DNA of 64,000 nt from Azorinus chamasolen (Eukaryota; Mollusca; Bivalvia; Cardiida; Solecurtidae), in assembly GCA_963576725.1 (NCBI GenBank), contig OY755237.1:68465472-68529471 (forward strand). The letters are read 5' to 3'. The notes under the pieces were generated by a model. The model was not told the DNA's origin. It was given only the letters and a program-made list of their open reading frames with translations, and made no database searches. The stretch's first letter is position 1. Each line of letters begins with the position of its first letter. The position numbers were made by a program, and so were the translations under genes. Below, one piece after another: positions 33,934-43,911 of this stretch.

Positions 33934-34154
33934 CCCTTTCCCTGTTCTATGTTTATCCCAAATTTCAATACCTCCTGAATATTCATTAACACAATAGTTA
34001 TAAAGAAATAAAGGAAGCTGCAACATTGTAGACATTTAAAAAGGCAAGGAAACTTATCTATCAAATTCTACTAGAAAACAGAGCAGACCCTGATCATGAT
34101 CTGGGTCTACTCTGTTTGCAAATGCGTGAAAACACGTTTGTATGAGGGAAAGGG
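33934..34154 (-). mobile_element. MITE family B, inverted
   Basis: TTAA is at 33930-33933 and 34155-34158. It reads CCCTTTCCCTGTTCTATG on the left and TGTATGAGGGAAAGGG on the right. The palindrome is reduced to ACAGAGCAGACCCTGATCAT, then GATCTGGGTCTACTCTGT. Confidence 0.8.
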
Positions 34155-34201
34155 TTAAAAAATGATTGCATTTATCCACACAAAGCCTGTACAGTAAAAC
34201 T

Positions 34202-34393
34202 TCTCTATACCGGAATTCTAGAAGAGAATAATTTAGATACTTCTAGGCAGGTGGCTGTTTAATGCAAGGTGAAAGTCATGTATAAAGCTCTTAGAGGAGC
34301 GTTTTGCATGACTTCTACCCTGCATTAAGCTGTCATCTGTTTCCAAGATCGATATTTATACTGAATTGAACGTCTGGTTTAGAGAGGTTCTAC
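34202..34393. mobile_element. MITE family D
   Basis: TA is at 34200-34201 and 34394-34395. The ends are CAGTAAAACTTCTCTATACC and, reverse complemented, CAGTAGAACCTCTCTAAACC. The palindrome has AAAGCTCTTAGAGGAGCG at the centre. Confidence 0.8.
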
Positions 34394-34421
34394 TGTATGT
34401 AGACCCTGTACTCCCATGAAT

Positions 34422-34628
34422 TACAAAAAAATCCCTCTAATGCGACCACCAACATGGGGCATAATTCCGGGTGGCAGAGGCAAGTGATAGCTTAATGCAG
34501 GACGAAAGTTATGCAGAAAGCTCCTATAGGAGCTTTCTGCATAACTTTCGTCCTGCATTTAGCAACCACCTGCTTATAAAGGCAGAAATGTTTATTCAAA
34601 AGGTGGTCGCATTAGAGGGGTTCTACTG
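34422..34628. mobile_element. MITE family D with a perfect 66-bp palindrome
   Basis: TA is at 34420-34421 and 34629-34630. The left TIR is damaged (CAAAAAAATCCCTCTAATGC) and the right, reverse complemented, is CAGTAGAACCCCTCTAATGC. Positions 34494-34559 form an uninterrupted palindrome with 33-bp arms and no mismatch, centred on GCTCCTATAGGAGC (34520-34533). Confidence 0.85.
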
Positions 34629-35332
34629 TATTGTATGGCCTATTGTAACCAGGAAATGATGTACATGTAGTATTGTTAGAGCCTTCTATCCTTATGATTT
34701 CGGTCAGCCAATGGTGACAGTTCTCCATAATTGTCATTAAGTTATTTATCTGCATCTGCAAATATTTGAAAATAGTGTAGACTCATAAAATTATATGATA
34801 TATCCTAGTCGAATTGTCTCATATGAATCTGAAATATTGGTCATAATAATTCAGTGGTTACATTTGATCTACAGGCAGAACGATTATTCTAATTAATATT
34901 CATAATGGATTGATTCACAATTGAATATTCGGCACGAGCAGGGATACTATATGGGGTTCAACGTTAATTGGTCATTGTATTATGTTATAAAACTGTTTTC
35001 CGGTTATATATCGAGGCAAAACTGTGCACTTTTGTTTTTGGACATTTTACATCATTAAACTCACCATACAAACATAAAAAATGTCTCCAATGTTTATGAT
35101 AGTTAAATGAATTGATGACATCTCAAATTAGTTGTCAGTTTTGTATTCGCACGATGAAGTTGTGCTTACGTAAACGTACTGAATAGCAATTTGTAAAGTA
35201 AGAAGCTGTGAAAAAAATGGTTTCTTTATGTTCATCTCTGATTTCACATTTTAATGACATTGTGTTGGCGAGAAATGTGGTTAGTAATGATTATGTCCCC
35301 AATGCTGTGCATGAGGCTAATGATCCTTGACC
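34629..35332. other. No gene recognised
   Basis: No recognised repeat between the D element and the Tc1 pseudogene. The element's own inverted repeats were not found in 35200-35332 or 36297-36330. Confidence 0.4.
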
Positions 35333-36296
35333 TCATAGACCTAATGTACCGTACGAACTAACGTAACGTCGAACGAGGGCGTTGGGTATAGCGTTCCATT
35401 CAAGCCTAAGGGCTGCTGTCAAATCACGTACTTTATTGATTTGCTGATTTTTGCGAACACTCTGTCCGAGTAGAAATCACAGGTGCTCTATTGGGTTCAT
35501 GTCTGGGCTACATGCAGGCCAGGGCAGCAAGTCGATGCCACGTTGGTTAGGAAAAACTCTCGTACGTGTTGCTGTATGGGGCCTTGCATTGTCATGCATG
35601 GGTATGCCTGGTGTTGTGCTAGGAATGGTGCGACAACTGGGCACAATACCTGAGTAATGTACTCGCTGGCGTTAAGGTGTCCATCAATGACAGCAACGTC
35701 ATTCTTCCGGCAACCCATTATGCCGCCACAAACCATTACACGCCCACAAAACCGTTCACATTCAAGCACACAGTTGTCATAAAACACTCACATTTTATTC
35801 TAAAAGAAACGCACCCTGCCGTCTGCAAACCTCACTCTGAACCTGTTCTCATCTGCAAACAGTACTTTGGATCATAGGGCGCGCGCCCAATGGAGATGAC
35901 GCCGTCCCCATAGAAGACGAAGATGGTGATTGCGTCTTTTGAGTATCTGGCCAACGTAAGGTCGCCTTGATCTTATCGGATTGCAACCTGTCCACAGTCT
36001 CCTGTGGACAGTACTTGAAGATATGCCGTACTCAATGACAGTGCGTTTTGCTGTTTTAAAACGTTCACGTTCATGTGTTAACGTCATGTAACGGTCTTGT
36101 CTTGGCGTCGTTGCTTTGTTTCCTGCTAGATTGCGGGCGAGTTTTGGCATGGCTCGTCTCATCATAACGACGCAGCATATTGTAGATCGTTTTCCGTTGA
36201 TAATTCATCTTTATAGTAATAGCAGCAAGGCTGACGTCAGTCGTCAACAGTATTTATAACCGCTTCAATTCGCTGATTTTCAGTAACCCTAGGCAT
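35333..36296 (-). pseudogene. Tc1-type (DD34E) transposase pseudogene
   Basis: Read on the minus strand from ATG 36294-36296. MPRVTENQRIEAVINTVDD starts the N-terminal helix-turn-helix region. Frames then shift repeatedly: LAAITIKMNYQRKTIYNMLR, then ERERFKTAKRTVIEYGIS (35872-36165), then KVLFADENRFRVRFADGR carrying the first catalytic Asp. After a stop come ERFCGRVMVCGGIMGC (35497-35787), and in another frame HDNARPHTATRTR with the second Asp. LPWPACSPDMNPIEHL follows, with Glu exactly 34 residues after that Asp, the Tc1 DD34E spacing. The last part reads INKVRDLTAALRLEWNAIPN and stops near 35333. At least four frame changes and several stops make it inactive. Terminal inverted repeats were not identified. 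Confidence 0.85.
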
Positions 36297-36607
36297 TCTA
36301 AATTTCATCAACATTGAAAAGTATTGTGATTTTCTATTCGACGGACGTTAGGAATCAAGGAAGATTAAAATCGAGGATAAACACGGGTGACCTGTGCAAA
36401 AAATGCATAATAGCACTTGACTTAAAATATGAAACACAAGGTCGGCCCTTCGTCGCGAGTTTGAATGCAAACTTAACTCAAGTGCTCATGGCCATAGGTT
36501 ATCCATTTACCAAGAAAATTAAATTTTGAAAAGTGCACAGTTACATTTGCCTCTCAGTATAATTATGACAATACTATATGGCACTAAAATGAGTTAATCG
36601 ACCGTAA

Positions 36608-36818
36608 CCCTTTATTCCATGCATACACCTTTATACGCCTTTGCTAAAAGGATAGACCAGAGTCTGCTGTTTGCTTATGATATAATACAGCTGCGGTTGT
36701 ACGGTTTCTGTCTCAGCATAAATGTCATATGTTCATATGCCATTATAAAAAAAAACAATAATCTAATTAATATCAATGCCGACATAATGTCTTATATGAC
36801 TATTCATGGAGTAAGGGG
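36608..36818 (-). mobile_element. MITE family B variant
   Basis: The right TTAA is at 36819-36822; the left is GTAA at 36604-36607. The ends are CCCTTTATTCCATGCATAC and TCATGGAGTAAGGGG. The palindrome is reduced to GCTAAAAGGATAGACCAGAG, then CTGCTGTTTGC. The segment AATTAATATCAATG is shared with the copy at 40845. Confidence 0.65.
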
Positions 36819-36965
36819 TTAACCACAACAACGATGAGTATATCTGTAAATGGATACCACTAATTCGTTCAACTCAGTGTCTTTTCCGGATCCAAATCGT
36901 TTGTAAGTGCCATTCACGACCCAATGTTGTTAATTGTCTGAATCTGAATCTGGGGTCATTCTCAA

Positions 36966-37017
36966 GTATCTGATAGGTCAGATTCTGAGCAAGCTCAGAA
37001 TCTGACCAATCAGATAC
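36966..37017. repeat. Palindrome related to 11124-11290
   Basis: GTATCTGATAGGTCAGATTC, then GAGC, then AAGCTCAGAATCTGACCAATCAGATAC; arms of about 25 bp with two mismatches. The TGATTGGTCAGA word is shared with the palindrome in the C element at 11075. Confidence 0.7.
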
Positions 37018-37229
37018 ATTAGGTTAAGGTTAAATCACTCTAAACGCAATTAGTCGACGATGCATTTGCAGGTGTTATACGCATGCAGGCGTCTTGTGTC
37101 CTATGTCGTTATATTCGAAGTTGGACGAGAAAGGGCGCTATATAGACACTCTACTGATGTTCTATATCAGTCTGAAGAAAACTACTTGCTTTCATCTACA
37201 ACTGTCTTCGTGGATTATTGTCTGTTACA

Positions 37230-37370
37230 TAAACATCATCACCACCATCATCATCCTCTTCTTCTTCATCATCATCATCATCATTATAATCATCATCGTA
37301 ATCAAACTTCTCCGCCTCATCATCATCCTTATCATCATCATTACCACAATCACATCTTGCCTCAATTATT
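37230..37370 (+). repeat. CAT/CTT trinucleotide tract
   Basis: Degenerate CATCAT/CACCAT/CTTCTT repeats. They explain the His-rich and Ile-rich frames at 37060-37453, which are not genes. A B-type core fragment (CTCCTAGAGGAG) follows at 37387-37398. Confidence 0.9.
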
Positions 37371-37578
37371 GGACACGAGTCACTAATGTCTTTCTCCTAG
37401 AGGAGCTCTCTCATCAGGCTCTACACGGTTTGCTATGTTACACTTTTCTTTAGAAAAAATCCCCGAATATTCACCGTGAGCTTGGTCTGTTTGTGTTTTA
37501 GAATAGTCTATTTGGAAGTTCACCATTGTAAGGGTTAATGGTCAAAGTGTGGAATACCTCAATACACGGCCTTATTAA

Positions 37579-37798
37579 CCCATTTAAGCCCACGATCCCA
37601 AATATGGGATATAGGCAAACAGTGTAAACTCTGATCAGACGCCGCATGATGCGGCGTCTGATCAGAATTTACACTTTTTGCTGATATATTCAATATATAA
37701 CAAAACGAAAATGAAAATTTAGACCAGGCGTCCCTTAGATAAAAAAAATGGACTAATCCAATATATAAGCATGGAAGAATCCACTGGGAGCAAATGGG
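37579..37798 (-). mobile_element. MITE family L, inverted
   Basis: TTAA is at 37575-37578 and 37799-37802, giving 220 bp. The ends are CCCATTTAAGCCCACG and CACTGGGAGCAAATGGG. The palindrome has GCAAACAGTGTAAACTCTGA and CAGACGCCGCATGATGCGGC. Confidence 0.85.
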
Positions 37799-37802
37799 TT
37801 AA

Positions 37803-38345
37803 TGATTATTTTGCCGAGATAATGATAAAATTGAAACGTGACCTACTGTTATTAAAATGGCAAACTAATGTTATATAAAGCCAATTATTGGTTCATATCT
37901 GTCTCAATTAAATAGTGCTTGCAAGAAATATGATTATAATATGGTTAAATCTCTAGCTACAATATTGATAAATCAGTTGCTCCTGTCAAATTCATCATTT
38001 CCATATTTGGTTTTACATAATTTTACGCTGTTCGTTGGAAATGTGACCCGGCGTGCATTTACAAACAGCTTGGACCCACATGAGACGGCGAGTAAATCGA
38101 TGTCTTATTAGGACATTCGGTAGTTTCTGAAAATTTAAAAGAAGAGTCGAAAGGAAGTAAAGAATGCATCAAATTGGATTATAAGCAGACATCAGTTTAG
38201 CAAAATACTCCAGGTTTAATTCTAAACGTCATTTATTATGCCCTCTCCTTGAAAGTATTATTTTATATTTGATGGACTACAATTGTCTTCACATTACGTG
38301 TTAAACTCTTAACGTGTCGTTTTTGAATCTCTTCAATTGTTACTA
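37803..38345. other. No gene; C-type fragment
   Basis: At 38056-38115, ACAAACAGCTTGGACCCACA, then GAGACGGCGAGTAAATCG, then TGTCTTATTAGGAC is a degraded C palindrome. Otherwise nothing was recognised. Confidence 0.45.
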
Positions 38346-38477
38346 CAGCAAAACCTCTCTATTACTGCCACTCTATAGGAGCGTTCTGTTTTTCTTTCAC
38401 TTTGCTTTAAGCAGCCACCTGCCTTTAACATAAACTACTTGATGTAATTTAGTGACCGTAACCGATAGGTTTTACTG
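38346..38477. mobile_element. MITE family D, subtype 2, internally deleted
   Basis: TA is at 38344-38345 and 38478-38479, giving 132 bp. The ends are CAGCAAAACCTCTCTATTAC and, reverse complemented, CAGTAAAACCTATCGGTTAC. Only the right palindrome arm (CTATAGGAGCG onward) remains. Confidence 0.75.
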
Positions 38478-39081
38478 TACGTCTGAGTTGATTAAGCACT
38501 TCAGGAACTCTTGAAAGGCCGAGGAACGCCTCATATGAATCGAAACTGTTTCCAAATACGAGTCAAGTTCAGATAATGGTTAAAATCAACCTCTGCAAGG
38601 GACACACCTGCACTGTCATTTGCAAGCAGTGTAGATCCAGATCAGAGGTATGCTACTCTGCACAGTTTGTAAAACAAACTCTCTTGCACGTTTAAAGCTT
38701 TCATGCTGAGTTGTCTCTATAGTTATACACTGACGGGTTATTCTACTGTGCAAATTCAGAGTTTAAAGGATTAATCTATAGAGATTATAAAAATGTACTC
38801 TACAACTACTTTGAATAATGTTCTCTCATTTTCATGGAAGTCAATCATAATTTTACTTTGACAGAATAAATCAATTTAATACCCGGAATATCATACGAAC
38901 ACTTCTTTTTACGTTTATAATGAACAGCATTAATGTGTTATACGAATATTGAGTAAATCGGATCTCTCGTTTTCCTAAACAACCCAAAGGCCTAAAAAGT
39001 GTTTCGAAAGTCAATACGGGCCAATGGAATCATTGGGACGAATACTCAGTCATGGTTGACATTTATAGAAATGAGGGATTA
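38478..39081. other. No gene; B-type fragment
   Basis: CATTTGCAAGCAGTGTAGATC, then GATCAGAGGTATGCTACTCTG at 38621-38663 is a degraded B core. A similar sequence with the same ACACAC-TG-ACT-TCATTTGCAAGCAGTGT lead-in lies at 44655-44700, also just downstream of a D2 element. Confidence 0.45.
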
Positions 39082-39278
39082 CAGTAAGACCTCTCTACAC
39101 ATGACGTGAGATGTAGTATGAATATCCGTCTAGGAGACAGGTGGTAGCTTAATGCAGTATAAAAGTCATGCAGAAAGCAGAGCTTTCTGTATGGCTTTCA
39201 TCCTGCATTTAGCAGCCACCTGCGTAAAAGGATCTAAACTCTTATCTGCTAGATTGTTGGTTTAGAAGGGATTTACTG
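39082..39278. mobile_element. MITE family D
   Basis: TA is at 39080-39081 and 39279-39280. The ends are CAGTAAGACCTCTCTACAC and, reverse complemented, CAGTAAATCCCTTCTAAACC. The palindrome has GCAGAAAGCAGAGCTTTCTG with the CTCCTAT core removed. Confidence 0.8.
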
Positions 39279-39380
39279 TACAAAGAAAACTTTGTAACCG
39301 ACCTCCTGCCGAAGCGTCCATTACCACCATAAATCATAATGGGAACGGTGCCGAACTACATTCACAAACTGACACAAACT

Positions 39381-39593
39381 ATTTCGCTGCCAAATGTTGC
39401 CATGCTGCTTTTTTCCATCTTTTATTTTTCTTAAGTTTTGTTTCAAAACACAGTAACAAGCAGTTTGGATCCTGATGAGACACTACGTAAAAATCCTGAT
39501 GAGACACTACGTAAAAATTTACTCGGCATCTCAATTTGATCCAGACAGTTTGCATAGATGTTAAGAGATGACGCGACATTGGCAGCGAAAGAG
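39381..39593 (+). mobile_element. MITE family C with an internal duplication
   Basis: The right TTAA is at 39594-39597; the left is mutated. The ends are ATTTCGCTGCC and GGCAGCGAAAGAG. A 24-bp unit (starting ATCCTGATGAGACACTACG) is present twice at about 39469-39517, in the middle of the palindrome, which suggests slippage at a hairpin. Confidence 0.75.
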
Positions 39594-39608
39594 TTAACCA
39601 TTTTTTAA

Positions 39609-39838
39609 TCCTTTCCCTTATATAAACGTGTTTTCACGCATTTGCAAACAAAATAGACACCTATAGGAGCCGTCTGATCAGGGTCTGTTTTTTTCTGATG
39701 GAATTTGAAAGATAAGCTTCTTTACTTTCTATATTGGCTACAATGTTCCATCTTCCATATTTCGTTGTAAGTATTTGCCCATGAATATTCAGTAGGTACA
39801 TGTATTGAAATTTAGAGTAACATAGAATAGGAAAAGGG
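39609..39838 (+). mobile_element. MITE family B
   Basis: TTAA is at 39605-39608 and 39839-39842. The left end is TCCTTTCCCTTATAT and the right end ATAGGAAAAGGG. The left palindrome arm is mostly lost; AGGAGCCGTCTGATCAGGG of the right arm remains. Confidence 0.8.
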
Positions 39839-39904
39839 TTAAATGTTGAAACAAACAACCTTTCAGAAATTAATCATTTTCTGTTGAATATCCGTAGAAG
39901 GAGA

Positions 39905-40091
39905 AATAACATCATGAATATTCATTAGCTGATTTTTTTATAATGGAATATATACACAGGAGATTTTGGTATTGGCAAAAATTGTAGGGTCAGATCTAAT
40001 ATACCAGGTAATTTCATTAGCAACAAGTGCAAAACCTGATCAGAAAACTCTGTTTGCGAAGGCATGACAAGGCTTTTGTATGAAGGACAAG
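39905..40091 (-). mobile_element. Degraded B-variant MITE
   Basis: ATCATGAATATTCATTAGC on the left and CTGATCAGAAAACTCTGTTTGC, then TATGAAGGACAAG before TTAA 40092-40095 on the right. The left end is not clear. The 136-residue minus-strand frame across it is not a gene. Confidence 0.55.
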
Positions 40092-40452
40092 TTAAGTGAG
40101 ACTTGTGAGTACTTGATACATTCAATATGTAAACATTACACGCGTTTCGCACTTTCTGAAACCCTAATTTGTTCCAGTTGTTTTTGGCATATCTCCAAAT
40201 GAACATAGGGCAGATAGAAAGTGAGTGAACAAGCTCATTATGTTTAACAATATTTGGAGCCAAAACTATACATTTTAAAACATTTCTGTAATGTCTAAAT
40301 GGTAGACAAGATAACAAAAGAATTATTGTATGCAAATATTAAGTAAATGATCTGAACAGTATGAAATTTCAGTGTTACAACATTTATACAATATGCGAAT
40401 ATTCCCATGAACGCTCTTATTTTAAAGGGATGATTGCATGATATGATTTTAA

Positions 40453-40603
40453 CCCTTTCCCTCATATAAATGTGTTTTCTCGCATTTGCAAACAGAGTAG
40501 ACTTTCTAAAATGGCTACAATGTCTAACATTCCATATTTCATTATAACTATTTTGTCAATGAATATTCAGTAGGTATTGAAATTTGAATAAACAGAGACA
40601 GTG
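40453..40603 (+). mobile_element. MITE family B, palindrome deleted
   Basis: TTAA is at 40449-40452 and 40604-40607, giving 151 bp. The sequence goes directly from GCAAACAGAGTAGAC to TTTCTAAAATGGCTAC. Exactly one arm plus most of the palindrome is missing, compared with 26362-26601. Confidence 0.8.
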
Positions 40604-40844
40604 TTAAACAAATAGATTTTATGAAAATACTAATTAACAGCTTTTAATCGTATGCAATTTCAGTTTGTCAACGTTCATACAATATGCCTTAATTTCCAAT
40701 GGACGTTGTTTTTTTACAGAGATGTTTGATATTTTCTATTTTACAGAGATGTTTGATGTTTGTTTGATAACTATCGTTGTAATATACAACCGCGTGAATG
40801 AAAACTACATACTCGTACAGCGCAATTACTATTTAAACCTTTAA

Positions 40845-41063
40845 CGTGTATTACTCATGTACAATGTAAGACATAATGACATCATGACTATTTATTAGCT
40901 GATTGTGGATAATGGCATATGAACAAATACTATAAATCATATATGTATCATAGCACAAATAAACAGAGCAGACCCTGACCAGACGAGTCCAATAGGAGCG
41001 GTATGGTCTGGGTTTACTCTGTTTGTAAAGGCTTGAAAAGATGTTTATATGAGGAAAGGCTTC
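40845..41063 (-). mobile_element. MITE family B variant, inverted
   Basis: The left TTAA is at 40841-40844. It contains the palindrome AACAGAGCAGACCCTGACCAG, then GAGTCCAATAGGAGCG, then GGTTTACTCTGTTTG, and the end TATATGAGGAAAGGC. The right target is mutated. Confidence 0.65.
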
Positions 41064-41074
41064 ACTAAACCCCA

Positions 41075-41250
41075 TTCACCGTTATAAAGACGGGTTTGTG
41101 CTATCACATGCACACAGTTTGGAGCTCGGCGTCTCATCAGGATCCAAACTGTGGCACACCGCTCATTGTTTATGTAAATGTTAAATCCCACTCTAAAACT
41201 TGAAACAGACGAAGTGTGTCCAACAAACGATAATGATGGCACTTAAAGAG
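41075..41250. mobile_element. MITE family C, palindrome reduced
   Basis: CACACAGTTTGGA, then GCTCGGCGTCTCATC, then AGGATCCAAACTGTG; the right end ATGATGGCACTTAAAGAG precedes TTAA 41251-41254. The left boundary is uncertain. Confidence 0.6.
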
Positions 41251-41424
41251 TTAAAATAAGACATTTCGTCGATTCAAGCAATAAATCGTTCGCTGACAGT
41301 CTCATCTGCGATAACCTTTACAACAAGTTTGCACCCAGAAGAGAAGCCCTGTTAATGGGGGTCACATCAAGATGAAAACTGCTTGTACTAATGTGTTTAG
41401 AAAGAAAATGGTGAGAAAATCATA

Positions 41425-42441
41425 CAGGGTGTTTCATAATATCTGTTACCATTTCACAGTCTCATATTTTTCAACATTTTGAATATATGTAACAATAAAA
41501 GTCCCTCAGTGATAGGAGACAAAATAAAGTTTCATTTGATACCTAATATCAGCTAGTTTTCGTGAAATGCTAAACTTATTGTCCATTCATATAAATATGT
41601 GAGTTTACAGTACATGCTCAGTGTGACGTCCTCCTCGTAGCAAAACGACGTCTAAACGTTTCTTGAAGTTGTTTATTACGGATATGCACATGTCTGGCGT
41701 AATAATTCTAATTTCACGTCTGATCGATAGCTTCAACTCTTCTGTGGACGATGACGAAGGACTGTACACTGAATTGAACATTTAGATAGAATTGAGCTCC
41801 GTCAGAAAACCAGGTATTGTCTGCCATTTCGGGCCGATCTTTCAGCCAGGTCGCGAAAGCAAGTTGACTGCTAATGTCAAACTCTTTCAAATGTTGCTTG
41901 ATTGAAATAGTGTATGGCATCACTTTCAAGTCATACCCGAGCATCCTGTATACACTGGAAACACTAATTTTGTTAGTTATATCACCCAAGACTCGGCGCA
42001 CAGACGTCTGTGGTGTTTCTGCAATTACGGATTCCACCTGCTCCGATGATCTGACTGCTCTCTGTCTCCCGGCATTATCATGTCTTCTGTCTTTCACCAA
42101 TCCTGATTGTTCAAATCGTTTCACAATTCTATATACTTGCATTTTATTCGATTCTCATATTCAGGGCATTGCATTTGCATTGATCTGATAACTGTGATCT
42201 GTGAATAAGTCTCATAATACAGCATAACTATTTCAGCGCACTTTTCTATGGGCAGCGTGATCTTGAAAATACAACTTATTTTGATGACGTCATAAATGAC
42301 GTCAAGACGTCAACGTTCTCCCAAGTTTTTGCAATACTCAAAACTTTGAAATGTTCCTTTTAAATGACATATAACATGACAGTGTTGTGTGTTCTGTGTA
42401 ATGTTCATATTAGTTTGTAATGGTAACAGATATTATGAAAC
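41425..42441 (-). mobile_element. Mariner-like element, about 1 kb
   Basis: The left end CAGGGTGTTTCATAATATCT follows TA at 41423-41424. The inverted right end reads, reverse complemented, GTTTCATAATATCTGTTACC and stops at 42441. About 27 bp of the repeats match. The outermost CAGGGT and the right TA are lost, so the right tip is eroded. It carries the transposase pseudogene at 41605-42265. Confidence 0.85.
41605..42265 (-). pseudogene. Mariner-type transposase pseudogene (DUF4817-like N-terminus)
   Basis: On the minus strand, KITLPIEKCAEIVMLYYET and SQITVIRSMQMQCPEYENR (about 42265-42145) match the first helix-turn-helix. After a frame change the open part 41714-42142 reads MQVYRIVKRFEQSGLVKDRR, then SVRRVLGDITNKISVSSVYR, then TWFSDGAQFYLN. 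This holds the first catalytic Asp, but in a D-G-A-Q context where D-E-A-H is usual. The sequence then jumps to the C-terminal end. In another frame it reads SIRREIRIITPDMCISVINN and RLDVVLLRGGRHTEHVL, ending at the stop 41605-41607. The centre with the other two catalytic residues is deleted. It is inactive. Confidence 0.9.
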
Positions 42442-42508
42442 AAAAGCAACATGTAGTAGACGACATATGTAGACGACAAAATTAGCAGACGATAATATTT
42501 GGCAGCGA

Positions 42509-43162
42509 AGGACGACATAGATCACGCGTATTCCATATTGTTCGCTCTGCTGTCGATTGCAAAATTCGCATCAATCCATTCCACAATCTATATACATGTA
42601 TGTACATCTGATAGTGTAGACCTATCAACTAAGTGTTTCAATTTTTCTTACAGGTATCAGTGAACACATGGGAATTTTATATCGTTCAGTATGTTTTGAA
42701 CATCTGGTAATAATAACGTCGGTATCACTGACATTGACATGGTAATTCAGCGCCAACAATTACAATAATTATACACGTTTGTGGGCATTTCTTAACAGTA
42801 TTTAAATGGTCTTAATCATGCTGCATATCTTTACATGTTTACACGGATCATCTCTGATTAAAGAACACTACCGGCTGCAATCAAGCAATAAATTTGTATT
42901 CATACGCTTTTTGATATGTCTAGATTTAGTCAATACTCGCGATAAAGGAGCTTGCATAATGTGATATAAATAATTCTGGACTTATAAGGATTTACATGTA
43001 ATTATATAGTAGTCATGTTTCATGTATGAATTCTGGATTAATCACGTTCCTGGTGATACATTCACTTTATAAGTGACTGATCAAGCAGTTATACTTACGC
43101 TAATGCCAGACTATTACATTAATAGCAAAAGGGTTACATGTATCAGGGAAAGGGTTAATTTC
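42509..43162. other. No gene recognised
   Basis: No repeat ends were recognised except AGGGAAAGGGTTAA at 43145-43158, a stray right end of an A/B MITE. Confidence 0.45.
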
Positions 43163-43166
43163 TTAA

Positions 43167-43409
43167 CCATCATCCCGCTAACCGCGACATTGGTTGCATT
43201 AACGGCCAACTCGAATCCAGATAAGAGGTCGAGTAACTCGGCATCTCATCAATATCCAAACTGTTGTGCACGTAGTCAATATTTTCTCAAAAGCATGTGC
43301 CATGTCACTCATGTCTATAGTTTCTCAAAAGCTTGATCAAATCATAAGTTGTCAAATTGCTTTAGATCCAACTTTGATCAGAGTTTGTTTTCTTTACAGC
43401 GTGTTTAGG
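43167..43409 (+). mobile_element. MITE family N/C
   Basis: The left TTAA is at 43163-43166, then CCATCATCCCGCTAACC. It contains CGAATCCAGATAAGAGGTCG, then ACTCGGCATCTCATC, and the distal part (CATGTGCCATG, TTGATCAAATCATAAG, GATCCAACTTTGATC) shared with 51923-52219. The right end CAGCGTGTTTAGGG lacks a clear TTAA. Confidence 0.55.
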
Positions 43410-43431
43410 GCAACATATCAAAATTGGTATA

Positions 43432-43735
43432 CAGTTCAACCTCAATATCTCGAACTCGTATAACTTGAACTTCGTGATAACTCGAAATAAAAGTTCGGTC
43501 CTTCCCCAATTTACAATAAAGATTTTTTCTACAACTAATCACTACGCATTTCTGGAAACATATGCGACAGCGTAGTGCAAGTCGAAAGTAATGCTGAAAT
43601 GTTTTACAGGGACTTTCAGCATTACTTCAGACCTGCATTTAGCTGTGAACTTGAGAAATTGTACAGACTAGGAATCGGATGACACGAACATCTGTAATAA
43701 AGTCGCTTAAAGTTCGAGATATTGAAGTTCGACTG
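43432..43735. mobile_element. MITE family E, copy 4
   Basis: TA is at 43430-43431 and 43736-43737. The ends are CAGTTCAACCTCAATATCTC and, reverse complemented, CAGTCGAACTTCAATATCTC. The palindrome has TCGAAAGTAATGCTGAAATG and TTTCAGCATTACTTCAGAC. Confidence 0.85.
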
Positions 43736-43911
43736 TATTGTGCGTGTAATGATACCACAATTAATTACACAAAAATGTTTTGTCTGTTGTTCATGTTATG
43801 CATTGAAACTATACATTGTATCGTACTTATCATTACTGATTTGCGTTAATAACTGTGTGCATACTGTGTCATTAGCCTCGTATGATTAATATTCTATATG
43901 TACTCCCTGTA

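Larger units (their letters stand above)
41300..42508 (-). mobile_element. C-type MITE hosting a mariner element
   Basis: Left of the mariner, GATAACCTTTACAACAAGTT, then AGAAAGAAAATGGTGAGAAA correspond to the C left/central part. Right of it, GTAGTAGACGAC, ATTAGCAGACGA and TTTGGCAGCGAAGG are the C right end. The insertion lies in the A-rich part of C at a TA. Confidence 0.65.

Noticed and set aside
37060..37453. Long frames rich in His or Ile
   Set aside because: They are translations of a degenerate CAT/CTT microsatellite in two frames.
39925..40335. 136-residue minus-strand frame
   Set aside because: Overlaps a degraded MITE and has no recognisable domain; length is compatible with chance.
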